The notes beneath the pieces are model-generated. The model was not told the origin of the DNA. It made no database searches and saw nothing but the letters and a program-made list of their open reading frames with translations. DNA of 11,645 nucleotides from contig CALLCD010000165.1 in NCBI GenBank assembly GCA_938049795.1, positions 1 through 11,645 on the forward strand, written 5' to 3'. The stretch is from an uncultured Hyphomonadaceae bacterium (GTDB lineage Bacteria > Pseudomonadota > Alphaproteobacteria > Caulobacterales > Hyphomonadaceae). The translations under genes were made by a program, and so were the position numbers. How positions within the stretch are numbered: the first letter of the stretch is position 1; every line of letters starts with the position of its first letter. This document shows, piece after piece, positions 6,663-11,645 of this stretch.

Positions 6663-6803
6663 TTGCTCCGAGGTTTATGCGCCGCTTGGGACGCCGTGAA
6701 AACATAAGGCACCAAAGGCTTTTAGAGCCCTTTTCCCGTTTTCACTACCCCTCCGGCACCACAAGTTCAAGCTTTACGTTGACGTTCGCGTCAATTTGGC
6801 GCG
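6663..6803. other. Intergenic region between etfB and the globin gene, with inverted repeat
   Basis: About 140 bases that must hold the etfB promoter and the end of the globin transcript. A perfect 6-bp inverted repeat, TTGACG/CGTCAA around a four-base loop, lies at 6779-6794, ten bases beyond the globin stop, but no T-tract follows it on either strand. A second, bulged hairpin lies near 6713-6735. A weak pair of boxes (TTGAAC at 6765-6770 and TAGTGA at 6742-6747, minus strand, 17 apart) is too poor to call. Confidence 0.5.
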
Positions 6804-7205
6804 TCATCCATGCCCGATCTTCGCGATCTCCACCAGCAGTTTCGCCCATTCCCGCTCGGCCGCCGCCCCCCAATCCGGCCCCAGAACATTCCGGAACACA
6901 TCGCGCATCACAAAGAAAATCCGATCAATCTCGCCATCTTCAAGGCCAAACCCGTCATGGGTCAACCGCGACGCTTCAATCAGAAAGCGCGGCGTCTCGC
7001 TGTCGCCCTCGGCCACGCCAAGCAGACACGCAAGACATGTCTCAAGCATCGACCCGCGCACCTGTCCGCCGGTATCCATCACAAACATCTCTTCATAGTG
7101 CGGATATTGCGCAAACAGTGCGGCAAAGACCCGCTCGGCCGGATCGCCAATCTTCGCGGCAACCTGTTCCAGCGTATCGGAAATAACCTCGCCATCAATG
7201 CCCAT
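6804..7205 (-). CDS. Globin-like protein
   Basis: A 133-aa single-domain protein that resembles the bacterial globins related to flavohaemoglobin heads and sensor globins. The segment RLTHDGFGL (80-88) followed by the helix DRIFFVMRDVFRNVLG and then W120 in EREWAKLL matches globin helices F, G and H, with His83 as the candidate proximal haem ligand. The front part, ALFAQYPHYEEMF (29-41), matches the helix B to C/D region (F at 41). There is no FAD or NAD domain, so it is not a full flavohaemoglobin. An oxygen- or NO-related role is possible, as is a non-haem regulatory globin. The distal pocket cannot be assigned with confidence from the sequence alone. It starts nine bases after the stop of the amidohydrolase gene, with AGGCGGA upstream, and is probably co-transcribed with it. 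Confidence 0.75.
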   Translation of the reverse strand: MGIDGEVISDTLEQVAAKIGDPAERVFAALFAQYPHYEEMFVMDTGGQVRGSMLETCLACLLGVAEGDSETPRFLIEASRLTHDGFGLEDGEIDRIFFVMRDVFRNVLGPDWGAAAEREWAKLLVEIAKIGHG

Positions 7206-7214
7206 AAAATCCGC

Positions 7215-8849
7215 CTATTGCGGCGTCTCAATCGCCATCGCGCCCTGCGCCATGCCGCGCGCCGCTTTCGCCGCCGCAACCTCTGCCGCAATCTCGGCGC
7301 GCAAAGCCACCGCATCATAGACAATCCCGTCCTTGATCACCGTGTCCACTCCGCCGACCCGCTCGACATTGCCCGTCTCGCGGTTGAGCACCGGATGCCC
7401 TGTCGCGTAAAGCGTCTTGAAATTATGCAACGGATTTTCCGGCACAATCACGAGATCGGCGAGCTTGCCAACGCGAATGCTACCGAGCTCGTCTTCCACG
7501 CCCAAAATTTGCGCGTTCACACTGGTCGCCGCGCGGATCACTTCAAGTGGATGAAACCCCGCCTCGCGCAACAGTTCCAGCTCCTTGATATAGCCAAAGC
7601 CATAGGTCGAGTAGATATACCCCGCATCCTCGCCCACACCGACAAGTCCGCCGCGATTTTTGTACTCATTGACAAACCGCATCCACAGCCGGAAATTCTC
7701 CGCCCAGGCCAGCTCGATGTCTTGGGTCCAGTCAAACCAGTAAGAGCCATGCGCCACATTCGACGGCCGGAACCAGTCCCAAAGCCCGGGCAGGGTATAT
7801 GTGTCATGCCAGTCCGCCCGCCTCGCCGCCATCCAATCGCGATTGGCAATATAGATGCTGAAGGTCGGCGTGATGTCGAAATCGCTTGCCAGCAAAGTCT
7901 CCATCACTTCGTCCCAACGCTCAGACCCCGGTCCCGCCGCCTGCGCCCAAAGCTCGCCGGCTTGGGAGAACCTGTCCTGTTCATCCTGATAGATATAGGT
8001 CGGCTTATAGTCTTGCGTAATCCGGTCGGTAAACAGCGCTTCGGGCAAGCCATACCAGTGCTGCATCCCGCCCAGCCCCAGCGCCGACGTATCCATCACA
8101 TTGGCGTCCACCACGGTGATCTGCGCATGGTGCATCGTGGTTTTCAGCCCGCGCGCATTGGCTTCCTCCACCGCCGCGCCGACAATATCAGGCTGACCGC
8201 TGAGGAATTTGATCCCATGCACCCCAATGTCCGCCACACGGCCCACATAGTCGCGCGCCTGCTCGGGCGTATCGACTGGGCCGCCATAATCAAGCGCTCC
8301 GAAAAACGGATAGGAATAAATGCGCGGCGCCAGAATCTCGTTCCGCTCGGCCCGCTTGCCAACATCGACCAGCCAATCCGCCGTATGCCCGCTGCCCAGC
8401 TCGCGCACCGTTGTAATGCCGTGGGCGAGCCACAGCTTTGCAATATACTGCGCCGGCACAACCGGCCCGCGTCCCGCCTCGCCGCTATAGACCGAATGCA
8501 AATGCCCGTGGCCATTGATAAAGCCCGGCAGGATATATTTGCCGCTCGCGTCAATCACCGTCGCCCCCGCCGGATCATCTTCTGCAGGCGCGCTCGCCTC
8601 GGTCTGAATGCGGGTGATGCGATTGCCTTCCACCGTAATCACCATCGGCCCCTGCGCAGGCCCGCCAAGGCCATCAATCATAAAGCCCCCGCGAATGATC
8701 AGGCGCGGGAAGGGGCCTTCGCCCACACTGCGCGGCGCAAACTGTTCGGCTGACGGGCTCGCCCTCTGCGCCTCGGCCACACGACCACCTGTCAGCAGTA
8801 ATATAGCGCCCAGCAGCGCCCAAAGTGTTGTCAGTCTTGCAGATAGCAT
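7215..8849 (-). CDS. Secreted metal-dependent amidohydrolase
   Basis: A 544-aa amidohydrolase-superfamily enzyme with a Sec signal peptide (hydrophobic 8-21, probable cleavage near AEAQ, 25-28), so it is exported to the periplasm or beyond. The small beta-sandwich domain flanks a TIM barrel with the metal site: His114 and His116 (PGFINGHGHLH), Lys214 in GIKFLSG as the candidate carboxylated bridging lysine, a histidine in TMHHAQ (240/241), His264 in GMQHWYG and Asp408 in GVGEDAGY. The closing region GSIRVGKLADLVIVPENPL (456-474) is typical of the family. It belongs to the group that includes imidazolonepropionase-like and Xaa-Pro dipeptidase-like enzymes, but the substrate cannot be read from the sequence. 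ATG at 8849 has GAGGG seven bases upstream. It lies 67 bases after the cyclo-ligase gene and nine bases before the globin gene. Confidence 0.93.
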   Translation of the reverse strand: MLSARLTTLWALLGAILLLTGGRVAEAQRASPSAEQFAPRSVGEGPFPRLIIRGGFMIDGLGGPAQGPMVITVEGNRITRIQTEASAPAEDDPAGATVIDASGKYILPGFINGHGHLHSVYSGEAGRGPVVPAQYIAKLWLAHGITTVRELGSGHTADWLVDVGKRAERNEILAPRIYSYPFFGALDYGGPVDTPEQARDYVGRVADIGVHGIKFLSGQPDIVGAAVEEANARGLKTTMHHAQITVVDANVMDTSALGLGGMQHWYGLPEALFTDRITQDYKPTYIYQDEQDRFSQAGELWAQAAGPGSERWDEVMETLLASDFDITPTFSIYIANRDWMAARRADWHDTYTLPGLWDWFRPSNVAHGSYWFDWTQDIELAWAENFRLWMRFVNEYKNRGGLVGVGEDAGYIYSTYGFGYIKELELLREAGFHPLEVIRAATSVNAQILGVEDELGSIRVGKLADLVIVPENPLHNFKTLYATGHPVLNRETGNVERVGGVDTVIKDGIVYDAVALRAEIAAEVAAAKAARGMAQGAMAIETPQ

Positions 8850-8916
8850 GGCTCAGCCCTCGGTCTTGCTTTGCCTCACAGAACACCAAGACACGCGCCT
8901 GCGCAACGGGGTTCGC

Positions 8917-9513
8917 CTAAACGCGTTGCTCCGCCGACGCCCGCATCATAAACAGCGGCACAGAGCCTTGCTCGGTGGCGGCCCAGTCGAGCGGCTGATC
9001 ATGCGGCTCGGCGGGCAGGGCATCGAGCATCTGCGCCTTATAGCCAATAGCGCAGGCAAATGCGCGGCCATGTTCGCGAAGATTGGCGAGCGCACGGTCG
9101 TAATGCCCCTTGCCATAGCCAAGCCGGTTGCCCAGCGCATCAAACGCCAGCGCCGGCACCAGCACGAGGCTCGGCAATAAGATCTCCGCATCCTTGCTTG
9201 GCTCTTTCAGTCCGAACGGCCCATCGACCAGCACATCCCCGGCCTCCCACGCCCGAAACGTCATCCCGCCATCCGCCTCAAGCCGGGGCAAAGCCGTCCG
9301 CGCACCGGCATAGCGCAGCCGCGTCATTAATGGCTCCGGCGACAGCTCGTCCCCAATCGGCAGATAATACGATACGACAGGTCCATACCGCTCAAACAGT
9401 TTCATCGGAAACACATCGGCAAGCTTTTCCGCCGCATCAGGATCGCGCGCGGCCGCTTCCTCACGCACCTCGCGCATCTCTTTGCGCAACCGATCTTTTT
9501 CGGCTTGGCTCAT
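8917..9513 (-). CDS. fau: 5-formyltetrahydrofolate cyclo-ligase
   Basis: A 198-aa enzyme that converts 5-formyl-tetrahydrofolate to 5,10-methenyl-tetrahydrofolate using ATP, recycling an inhibitory folate. The family signature GNRLGYGKGHYDR is at residues 128-140, the N-terminal RLRKEMR provides the conserved Lys/Arg, and the C-terminus has the usual HDQPLDW stretch. Length is normal. A structured RNA resembling 6S lies upstream on the same strand, the arrangement known in many proteobacteria (ssrS-ygfA/fau). The ATG lacks a close Shine-Dalgarno (GAGAAG is about 13 bases away), so translation may be modest. The gene is probably transcribed partly by read-through from the RNA gene. Confidence 0.95.
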   Translation of the reverse strand: MSQAEKDRLRKEMREVREEAAARDPDAAEKLADVFPMKLFERYGPVVSYYLPIGDELSPEPLMTRLRYAGARTALPRLEADGGMTFRAWEAGDVLVDGPFGLKEPSKDAEILLPSLVLVPALAFDALGNRLGYGKGHYDRALANLREHGRAFACAIGYKAQMLDALPAEPHDQPLDWAATEQGSVPLFMMRASAEQRV

Positions 9514-9582
9514 CGGGCAATCATCTTCTCAGGCTTTGGAGTAAACAGCGGACAATTTGCGGAACTCTACGCTGCGTCAATC

Positions 9583-9607
9583 TTGGCACGTTTGCGGCAA
9601 ATGCCAA
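9583..9607. repeat. Inverted repeat between 6S-like RNA and cyclo-ligase gene
   Basis: TTGGCA-TTTG pairs with CAAA-TGCCAA around a three-base CGG loop; the only flaw is a two-base CG bulge on one side. This gives a 10-bp stem lying about 70 bases upstream of the cyclo-ligase start and 28 bases beyond the end of the 6S-like RNA. No T-tract follows on either strand, so it is not a classical terminator. It may be an RNA hairpin in the leader or an operator. Role unknown. Confidence 0.5.
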
Positions 9608-9634
9608 CCCGCCAGCGCAGATTATCTTGAGGAG

Positions 9635-9808
9635 AAAAGTGACGACAACCACACAACTCGCCGGAAGGGCACGTTTAGTCCCATCGACCCAGCTAGCTAG
9701 GTGGGCGCCGTGTGTCCGGGACCACGATCCCGGCCAGGGACAGCTCCCCGATGGTAATGTAAGGTCGCTGGATTAAAATCCCTTTCCGAACGCCGCAGCT
9801 GCCGTCAC
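9635..9808 (-). ncRNA. ssrS: Probable 6S RNA
   Basis: A ~174-nt structured element on the minus strand. The ends pair: GTGACGGCAGCTGCG (9808 downward) with the complementary stretch ending GTCAC at 9639, giving 15 consecutive pairs with wobbles, followed by TTTT. Further in, CGGAA-A-GGG near 9779-9788 pairs with CCCTTCCG (9662-9669). Then comes a long unpaired bubble (AATCCAGCGACCTTACATTA on the 5' side), then a terminal arm closed by CCATCG/CGATGG (9749-9754 with 9681-9686) and an apical hairpin CCGGGA/TCCCGG (9716-9733). Long closing stem, large central bubble and irregular terminal arm form the 6S layout, in which the bubble mimics an open promoter and binds housekeeping RNA polymerase. 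Size fits, and so does the position upstream of the cyclo-ligase gene. Assigned by structure and synteny; no covariance search was possible. Confidence 0.72.
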
Positions 9809-9813
9809 CGCTA

Positions 9814-9842
9814 TATGTAGGTGCTTTGCATGAAGAAAGGAA
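9814..9842 (-). promoter_or_regulatory. Candidate promoter of the 6S-like RNA
   Basis: On the minus strand TACATA at 9819-9814 would be a -10 box placing the start near 9807-9808, exactly at the first base of the long closing stem of the RNA. The -35 region 17 bases upstream (TTCCTT, 9842-9837) is a poor match, so only the -10 and its distance to the RNA end support the call. Confidence 0.35.
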
Positions 9843-9867
9843 GAAGCGGGGTTCAAATGCGCAATAT

Positions 9868-10395
9868 TTATGCTGGCGGAGGCGGGACGGAGTGGCGATA
9901 GACCAGCGTGTCCGGCTCGCCTTGTTTGCTCGCCTGCGCATCAAGCTTTGCCCCAAGCCGCCCGGCGAGGCGAACAGAGCTATGATTGTCCTGTGAAATA
10001 TAGCTGACAAACCCCTGCCAGCCGAGCGTGCCGGTCGCAAAGTCTTTCGCCGCCTGCGCCGCCTCGGTTGCGTAGCCATGCCCCTCAAACCCATCCCATA
10101 ACAGCCAACCAAGCTCGCGCTCCATATCGGGCGTGGCAGGATGGTTAAGCGAGACAATGCCGATAAATGCGCCATCCTCGCCGCGCTCGACCGCCCAGGC
10201 CCCATAACCCGTCAGCGCCCATCGGCCCGCACCGGCTGCAAACCAGTTCCAAGCCACCGCCCGCGACACCGGCCCATCCGCATATCGCGACCGATCAGAC
10301 CCATAAAACCGCGCGAACGCTTCAAAATCGTCCAAGCGATAAGCCCGCAAAAGGAGCCGCTCGGTTTGCAGGCGCGGGGCGGATGTCAGCATCAT
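9868..10395 (-). CDS. GNAT-family N-acetyltransferase (RimJ/RimL-like)
   Basis: A 175-aa acetyltransferase of the Acetyltransf_3 kind, which transfers acetyl from acetyl-CoA to an amine on a protein or small molecule. Landmarks in order: LQTERLLLRAYRLDDFEAF at the start of the fold, GAWAVERGEDGAFIGIVSL in the central strands, ELGWLLWDGFEGHGYATEAA with the acetyl-CoA loop (here GFEGHGYA in the Q/RxxGxG/A position), and NHSSVRLAGRLGA near the C-terminus. The frame runs up to TTG at 10413, but ATGs at 10395 and 10392 come after GGTAGG and give the usual 'T-x-R-L-x-L-R' start, so 10395 is chosen. The substrate is unknown. It is transcribed toward the 6S-like RNA, 59 bases away, and divergently from the alternative oxidase. 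Confidence 0.93.
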   Translation of the reverse strand: MMLTSAPRLQTERLLLRAYRLDDFEAFARFYGSDRSRYADGPVSRAVAWNWFAAGAGRWALTGYGAWAVERGEDGAFIGIVSLNHPATPDMERELGWLLWDGFEGHGYATEAAQAAKDFATGTLGWQGFVSYISQDNHSSVRLAGRLGAKLDAQASKQGEPDTLVYRHSVPPPPA

Positions 10396-10472
10396 GCCTA
10401 CCGATTGCGGCAAAGGGCAGTCCCGTCAAGTAACGACACAAACGGCCCCCTCTGCCAAACTGTCACATTGCG

Positions 10473-10501
10473 TTGAACGGCCTATGCGCGCTGCTTATCT
10501 G
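10473..10501 (+). promoter_or_regulatory. Candidate promoter of the alternative oxidase gene
   Basis: TTGAAC at 10473-10478 and TATCTG at 10496-10501 (or TTATCT one base earlier) are 16-17 bases apart, leaving a leader of about 30 bases before the ATG at 10540. Both boxes are imperfect. No clear operator such as an NsrR- or FNR-type palindrome is visible nearby. Confidence 0.35.
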
Positions 10502-10539
10502 TGATTAGACAAGTTCGGCTTTCCAAAGGAGCGTCAGAC

Positions 10540-11202
10540 ATGAAAACCGCAGTCCCGCCGCGCCAGATCAGCGACCATCCGATCGAAGGCCATTATCCGC
10601 CCGAGACGGCGAGCGATAAATTCGCCTTCCGCTTTGTCAAAGTCCTGCGCTTTGTTGCCGACAAATTCTTCGCCAAACGCTATGGCCACCGCGCCGTCGT
10701 GCTCGAAACCGTTGCCGCTGTGCCGGGCATGGTCGGCGGCCTGCTCCAGCATCTCACCGCGCTTCGGCACATTCGCGACGATCAGGGCTGGATCCGCACC
10801 TTGCTCGATGAAGCCGAAAACGAACGCATGCACCTGATGACTTTTATCGAAGTGGCCCAGCCCAACGGGTTTGAGCGCTTCGTTGTGATGATGACGCAGT
10901 TCTTTTTCTACAATGCCTATTTCTTCCTCTACCTGTTTGCTCCGCGCACGGCCCATCGCGTGGTCGGCTATTTCGAGGAAGAGGCGGTCTACAGCTACAC
11001 CCAATACCTTCAGGAAGTGGACGAGGGCCGCCACGAAAACGTCCCCGCCCCGCAGCTTGCCATCGACTATTGGGGCCTGCCCGAAACCGCCACGTTGCGC
11101 GATGTCATCATCGCTGTCCGCGCAGACGAAGCCGAGCACCGGGACGTCAACCACGAATTCGCCAACACGCTCGACGCCCGCAAGCTTGCCAAACGCGGCT
11201 AA
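10540..11202 (+). CDS. aox: Alternative oxidase (ubiquinol:oxygen oxidoreductase)
   Basis: A 220-aa di-iron alternative oxidase that oxidises ubiquinol and reduces oxygen to water without pumping protons, bound to one leaflet of the inner membrane. All di-iron ligand motifs are present: Glu56 in LETVAAVPGM, Glu95 and His98 in EAENERMH, the EEE of YFEEEAVYSY (146-148), and Glu197 and His200 in RADEAEHRDVNH. The hydrophobic stretch FFFYNAYFFLYLF (121-133) suits the membrane-binding helices. An in-frame GTG at 10501 exists, but ATG at 10540 has AAGGAG eight bases upstream and is the clear start. Bacterial AOX is known in some marine alphaproteobacteria and is resistant to cyanide and nitric oxide. 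The last four bases overlap the end of the convergent gene. Confidence 0.97.
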   Translation: MKTAVPPRQISDHPIEGHYPPETASDKFAFRFVKVLRFVADKFFAKRYGHRAVVLETVAAVPGMVGGLLQHLTALRHIRDDQGWIRTLLDEAENERMHLMTFIEVAQPNGFERFVVMMTQFFFYNAYFFLYLFAPRTAHRVVGYFEEEAVYSYTQYLQEVDEGRHENVPAPQLAIDYWGLPETATLRDVIIAVRADEAEHRDVNHEFANTLDARKLAKRG

Positions 11203-11645
11203 GGCGCGTCAGCCGCAAGATCAAACGCCATCAACAGCGTCCGCTGCCGCTCGGAAAAATTATCGTCGGAGATAATGTAAAGCCGCACGGTGCCATCTTC
11301 CAATTGCGTCGCCGCGATCCCCTCGAAATTGTCCACCGGAAACGGACGCTTTAGGCTGGCAAGTCTTTGCGGGTCGGGATTGCCGAGAAAATGTGCATGA
11401 ATGTCGATCCGGTTCCCAAGCAGCGGCGAATAGTTCCGGAACAGCACAAACAAAGCCCCATCCATCCCGTCAAGCCCCGTCAGCCTGCCACCGGCGGGCC
11501 GCGTCAGCCGCTCGGAAAAATCCACCGTACCCTCGCCAATCCGCCCGACAATGGCGCGGTCTCCATCCGGCGCTTCCAGTCCGGCAACAAGCTCGTCAGC
11601 AGGGTAGAGCGCCAGAGCTTCCGGACCATTATTCTCCGGAATTTT
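11199..11645 (-). CDS. Phytase-like esterase family protein, C-terminal part
   Basis: An open frame of 148 codons running off the right edge of the window; the N-terminus lies outside. It resembles the 'esterase-like activity of phytase' family (PF13449), usually secreted beta-propeller proteins. The telling parts are IPENNGPEALA near the window edge, and the C-terminal block with VDNFEGIAA, LYIISDDNF and SERQRTLLMAFDL. The GTG at 11525 is internal: the frame continues upstream without a stop to the edge, so it should not be taken as the start. The stop at 11199-11201 overlaps the end of the alternative oxidase gene by four bases, tail to tail. The biochemical function of this family is poorly defined and phytase activity should not be assumed. 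Confidence 0.85.
   Translation of the reverse strand, partial: KIPENNGPEALALYPADELVAGLEAPDGDRAIVGRIGEGTVDFSERLTRPAGGRLTGLDGMDGALFVLFRNYSPLLGNRIDIHAHFLGNPDPQRLASLKRPFPVDNFEGIAATQLEDGTVRLYIISDDNFSERQRTLLMAFDLAADAP

Noticed and set aside
6713..6735. Bulged hairpin AAGGCT/AGCCCTT followed by T-rich sequence on the plus strand
   Set aside because: The stem is short and bulged, the T run is interrupted, and no plus-strand gene ends upstream of it, so it is not called as a terminator.
6810..8753. A 647-codon open frame on the plus strand, antisense to the globin and amidohydrolase genes
   Set aside because: It is a mirror frame of GC-rich coding sequence: the translation is dominated by Arg, His, Pro and Ile with no recognisable motif, and the minus strand holds two genes with clear families.
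9060..9776. A 238-codon plus-strand frame across the cyclo-ligase gene and the 6S-like region
   Set aside because: Pro/Arg/His-rich shadow of the cyclo-ligase frame; the part beyond it crosses the structured RNA and has no coding signature.
9693..10205. A 170-codon minus-strand frame overlapping the acetyltransferase
   Set aside because: It is another frame of the acetyltransferase gene and runs into the RNA gene; the acetyltransferase frame has clear GNAT motifs.

Overview
The window looks like chromosomal DNA from a marine-type alphaproteobacterium, possibly in or near the Hyphomonadaceae. The grounds are high GC outside one short insert (about 64% by hand count over 3481-3660), an etfBA pair, an alternative oxidase, two lipoprotein-type secreted proteins and a secreted amidohydrolase. 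This placement is inference; no rRNA is present. No tRNA, IS element, CRISPR array or phage gene was seen.

Layout. (1) 9-3257, minus strand: a tight three-gene unit made of a lipoprotein subtilase (S8), a single-pass membrane protein whose periplasmic part resembles a subtilase I9 propeptide, and a lipoprotein of unknown function. (2) 3346-4077, plus: a CobB-type sirtuin. (3) 4081-4920, plus: a lower-GC cassette (about 53%) with a 52-aa very basic protein and a 197-aa protein resembling PARP-like/DUF3990 ADP-ribosyltransferases, bounded by two identical 10-bp direct repeats that include the stop codons of the sirtuin and of the transferase-like gene. (4) 4923-6662, minus: terminator, etfA, etfB. 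(5) 6804-8849, minus: a globin-like protein behind a secreted amidohydrolase. (6) 8917-9808, minus: 5-formyltetrahydrofolate cyclo-ligase preceded by a structured ~174-nt RNA that fits 6S RNA in position and architecture. (7) 9868-10395, minus: a GNAT acetyltransferase. (8) 10540-11202, plus: alternative oxidase. (9) 11199 to the right edge, minus: C-terminal part of a phytase-like esterase.

How the parts work together. EtfBA passes electrons from acyl-CoA and related dehydrogenases toward the quinone pool; the alternative oxidase drains ubiquinol to oxygen without proton pumping. The cyclo-ligase/6S arrangement is the conserved proteobacterial one. Two parts are accessory and possibly undescribed: the small-gene plus ADP-ribosyltransferase-like cassette, which reads as a recently inserted toxin/antitoxin-like or defence-like pair, and the S8 protease unit, in which a second propeptide-like domain is supplied in trans from the membrane. 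Both functional readings are inference.
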